From: Lachnospiraceae bacterium
GTDB taxonomy: Bacteria > Bacillota > Clostridia > Lachnospirales > Lachnospiraceae
DNA: 9,159 bases
Direction: 5' to 3'
Assembly (NCBI GenBank): GCA_021199395.1
Contig: JAJQIE010000102.1
Location: 1-9,159, forward strand
This document shows positions 6,664 to 9,159 of this stretch, piece after piece. The notes under the pieces were generated by a model. That model was not told where the DNA came from. It ran no database searches and saw only the letters and a program-made list of their open reading frames with translations. A program made the position numbers and the translations under genes. The stretch's first letter is position 1. The number at the start of each line of letters is the position of its first letter.

Positions 6664-9159
6664 TCACGCTTTCTCCTTTTTCTCCATAAATCTCACATTA
6701 TCCGCTCCGAATTCTGCTCTCAGGCCAGAGAGCAATTCCTCATCCGCGTTCACAGCCCAGTTTTCTCCCAGCCGCCGTACCGCCCGCTCGCTGCGCACAT
6801 AAATCACGACATAGTCCTCACCCTCGCTGTCCCGCAGCAAATCAAAGAGCTGAGCTTCCTTCTGCGCGTATTCCTGCTTATCCGCAAACTGCACCCAGAG
6901 CTCCCGGCCATTTTTCGGAGCCCACTGTGCCGCTGCGCCGCTTCTCGCCGATGTGTATTTCGCGCCTGAACTGCCATTTCCCGTCTGCGCGTATCCGCCA
7001 CCTGAATCGCCATTTCCCGTCTGCGCGTATCCGCCGCCTGGCAGATTCATCCCGGCATATCCGGGATTGCCCGGCGTCAAGTCCGCTCCCTGTCTCTGCT
7101 CAAACGGCCAGATTCGCTCACTGATCAGCTTGCTTGGCCGATCGTCCTCGCAATTGACACGTCCACGCACAAACACCTTGTTTTCTTCAGACAAATATTG
7201 ACTGTACGACTCATACTGGCTCGGAAAAACGACAACCTCCACCGTCCCTACCAGATCCTCCAGTGTCAGGAACGCCATTGTCTTATTGTTTTTTGTATAT
7301 TTCACGGTTTTGTTTGTGATCATTCCGCCAATGACAGCTCTCGCTCCATCCTGCACTCTGGGAAGATTTGTCTCCTCATCCAGCTGAAAATCCGTGGTAA
7401 CATTGGAAATCTGCTTCCGCCATTTTTCCTCGTACCGTTCCATCGGATGACCGCTGACATAAATGCCGAGCACTTCTTTTTCAAATGAGAGGAGCTGCTC
7501 TTTATCATACTCTCCGACGTCCGGCAGCTTTGCCTCGTACTCTTTTTTCTCCTCCTCGCCAAGCAGGTCAAACAGCGATATCTGCCCGGAGACGGAATCC
7601 TTTTTTTCCGCCGCCGCATGCTCCATAATCGCCGCATATCCCATCAGCATCTGCTTGCGGGTAGCCCCAAAGCAGTCCAGTGCGCCCGCTTTAATAAGGC
7701 TCTCCAGAGTCCGTTTGTTGACATCCTTATTGCCGGTGACGCGCTCGATAAAGTCCTGCAGGCTTCGAAAAAGCCCGCCCCGTTTCCGCTCCTCAACCAC
7801 ACTGTCAATCACAGGACGCCCGATACTCTTAATCGCGCTGAGCGCGTAGCGAATTTTGCCGGCGCACACAGAATCAGGCGGCGCATCCGCCGGAATCGCT
7901 TCACGATGGACGGAAAACGTACTTTCCCCTGTGTTAATATCGGGCGGCAGTATCTCTATCCCCATCTGGCGGCAGACCAGCGTGTACTCCGCCACTTTTC
8001 CCGGATTGTCGATCACGGACGTCATCAATGCCGCCATAAATTCGACCGGATAGTAATATTTCAGCCACGCAGTTTCGTAGGCGACAACCGCGTAGGCGGC
8101 GGCATGCGATTTGTTGAAGGCGTACCGCGCAAAATCAGTCATCTCATCGAAAATCTTATTCGCAGTCTGTTCGCTTATCCCATTCGCAATGCAGCCGGGT
8201 ACCCCTTCTTCCTCATTGCCATAGACGAAATTCTGGCGTTCCTTCGCCATCACAGAATCCTTTTTCTTGGACATCGCGCGGCGTACCAGATCGCTGCGCC
8301 CCAGCGTATATCCGCCAAGGTCGCGCACAATCTGCATGACCTGCTCCTGATAGACGATGCAGCCATAGGTCGGCTCCAAAATCGGTTCCAGCTGCGGACA
8401 GTCGTAAACGATATCCTCCGGATGATTTTTCCCGTAAATATATTTCGGGATAAAATCCATCGGTCCCGGACGATAGAGAGAAATACCGGCAATGACGTCC
8501 TCCAGGCTCTGCGGCTTCAGCTCCTTCATAAAGTTCTTCATTCCCGTGCTTTCCAGCTGGAACACACCGTCCGTCTTTCCGGTAGCAAGCGAATCATATA
8601 CGGCTTTGTCATTAAAATCAATCGCGTCAATATCAATCCTTTGTCCACTGCTTTTTTCCGCAAGCTTCACCGCGTTCTGAATCACCGTCAGCGTCCTGAG
8701 CCCCAGAAAGTCCATCTTCAGAAGCCCCAGCTCTTCAAGAGTTGTCATTGTAAACTGAGTCGTGATCGTGCCGTCGGATGCCCTTGAAAGCGGCACATAT
8801 TCATCCACGCTTTTCTGGCTGATCACGACGCCTGCGGCATGCATGGAGGTGTGCCGGGGCAGCCCTTCCAGACGCTTCGACATATCGAGCAGCTCATGTA
8901 CCTGCGCGTCGCTTTCGTACATGGTGCGGAGCTCCTGGCTCATCTCCAGCGCCTTATCCAGCGTGATATCCAGCTCCTTAGGTACCAGCTTCGCAATGGA
9001 ATCACAGAGCGCATACGGCAGATCCATTACGCGCCCCACATCGCGAATCACGCCCCGCGCGGCCATCGTACCAAAGGTCACAATCTGGACGACCCGGTCC
9101 TTTCCATACTTGCGCACCACATAATCAATCACTTCCTGCCGCCGTTCAAAGCAGAAATC
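6664..9159 (-). CDS. dnaE: DNA polymerase III alpha subunit, C-terminal two thirds
   Basis: This is the replicative C-family polymerase alpha subunit. The frame is open to the right edge, so the N-terminal PHP domain and part of the palm (about 400 residues) lie outside; 831 codons are visible. The last full codon at the edge is the Asp of IDFCFERRQE, equivalent to catalytic D403 of E. coli DnaE. The second catalytic Asp is at visible residue 150 in KMDFLGLRTLT (D555 equivalent). Then come the fingers with YRPGPMDFIPKY, QEQVMQI and AFNKSHAAAYAVVAYETAWLK, a helix-hairpin-helix region (about bases 7660-7850), an OB fold (about 7095-7350), a Gly-rich repeat linker (about 6925-7090), and a C-terminal domain ending in EKKEKA. 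The family is DnaE, not PolC: no internal exonuclease insertion is seen. The 12-residue tandem repeat in the linker is unusual. A promoter for pfkA follows the stop. Confidence 0.96.
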   Translation of the reverse strand, partial: DFCFERRQEVIDYVVRKYGKDRVVQIVTFGTMAARGVIRDVGRVMDLPYALCDSIAKLVPKELDITLDKALEMSQELRTMYESDAQVHELLDMSKRLEGLPRHTSMHAAGVVISQKSVDEYVPLSRASDGTITTQFTMTTLEELGLLKMDFLGLRTLTVIQNAVKLAEKSSGQRIDIDAIDFNDKAVYDSLATGKTDGVFQLESTGMKNFMKELKPQSLEDVIAGISLYRPGPMDFIPKYIYGKNHPEDIVYDCPQLEPILEPTYGCIVYQEQVMQIVRDLGGYTLGRSDLVRRAMSKKKDSVMAKERQNFVYGNEEEGVPGCIANGISEQTANKIFDEMTDFARYAFNKSHAAAYAVVAYETAWLKYYYPVEFMAALMTSVIDNPGKVAEYTLVCRQMGIEILPPDINTGESTFSVHREAIPADAPPDSVCAGKIRYALSAIKSIGRPVIDSVVEERKRGGLFRSLQDFIERVTGNKDVNKRTLESLIKAGALDCFGATRKQMLMGYAAIMEHAAAEKKDSVSGQISLFDLLGEEEKKEYEAKLPDVGEYDKEQLLSFEKEVLGIYVSGHPMERYEEKWRKQISNVTTDFQLDEETNLPRVQDGARAVIGGMITNKTVKYTKNNKTMAFLTLEDLVGTVEVVVFPSQYESYSQYLSEENKVFVRGRVNCEDDRPSKLISERIWPFEQRQGADLTPGNPGYAGMNLPGGGYAQTGNGDSGGGYAQTGNGSSGAKYTSARSGAAAQWAPKNGRELWVQFADKQEYAQKEAQLFDLLRDSEGEDYVVIYVRSERAVRRLGENWAVNADEELLSGLRAEFGADNVRFMEKKEKA
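6973..7044. repeat. 36-base direct tandem repeat inside dnaE
   Basis: Two adjacent 36-base units start at 6973 and 7009; their first 27 bases are identical and the next bases nearly so. Each encodes a 12-residue unit with the core GGGYAQTGNG. A decayed partial third unit (GAKYTSARSG) follows in the protein. The length is a multiple of three, so the frame is kept. Confidence 0.85.

Noticed and set aside
6655..6680. Hairpin at the dnaE stop as terminator
   Set aside because: The AAAGC/GCTTT stem is short and AT-rich, overlaps the coding end, and is followed by only four T residues before TAG; not convincing.
7618..8787. Long plus-strand open frame opposite dnaE
   Set aside because: It is antisense to highly conserved polymerase motifs, Arg/His-rich, and without ribosome site or family resemblance; a shadow frame.

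Overview
The window is a block of housekeeping and central-carbon genes from a Gram-positive Clostridia genome, most likely a Lachnospiraceae-type gut anaerobe of moderate GC content. The evidence is an HPr kinase/phosphorylase gene (hprK), a ROK glucokinase with the CxCG..GC zinc motif, Gram-positive-type GGGAGG ribosome binding sites, one TTG and one GTG start codon, and a PFK and DnaE that read like clostridial proteins. The assignment rests on protein resemblance recalled from memory, not on a search. All seven genes lie on the minus strand, so transcription runs from high to low coordinates.

Layout in transcription order: dnaE (enters from the right edge, N-terminal part missing, ends at 6664); a 139-base gap with a good sigma-A-like promoter; pfkA (6524 to 5550); a 110-base gap; a SpoU/TrmH-family RNA 2'-O-methyltransferase gene (5439 to 4657, GTG start); a 129-base gap with two stem-loops and a candidate promoter; greA (4527 to 4024); 19 bases; uvrC (4004 to 2085, TTG start); a 233-base gap with a strong candidate promoter; hprK (1851 to 901); 4 bases; a ROK-family glucokinase gene (896 to 24). 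No gene-free stretch exceeds 300 bases, and I see no RNA gene, insertion sequence, CRISPR array or prophage piece.

The genes form two functional themes. The first is sugar handling: phosphofructokinase makes fructose-1,6-bisphosphate, the metabolite that in Firmicutes activates the HPr kinase activity of HprK, and the glucokinase translationally coupled to hprK feeds PTS-independent glucose into the same glycolysis. The second is nucleic-acid upkeep: replicative polymerase, RNA methyltransferase, the transcript-cleavage factor GreA, and UvrC tightly linked to greA.

The most notable observations are these. The glucokinase frame meets a TAA stop exactly where family members normally have a Lys codon, and family-like sequence continues in the same frame to the window edge. 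DnaE carries a Gly-rich linker with a nearly perfect 36-base tandem repeat. A REP-like hairpin lies between the methyltransferase gene and greA. I found no evidence of a novel system; this is mostly an ordinary core-genome region.
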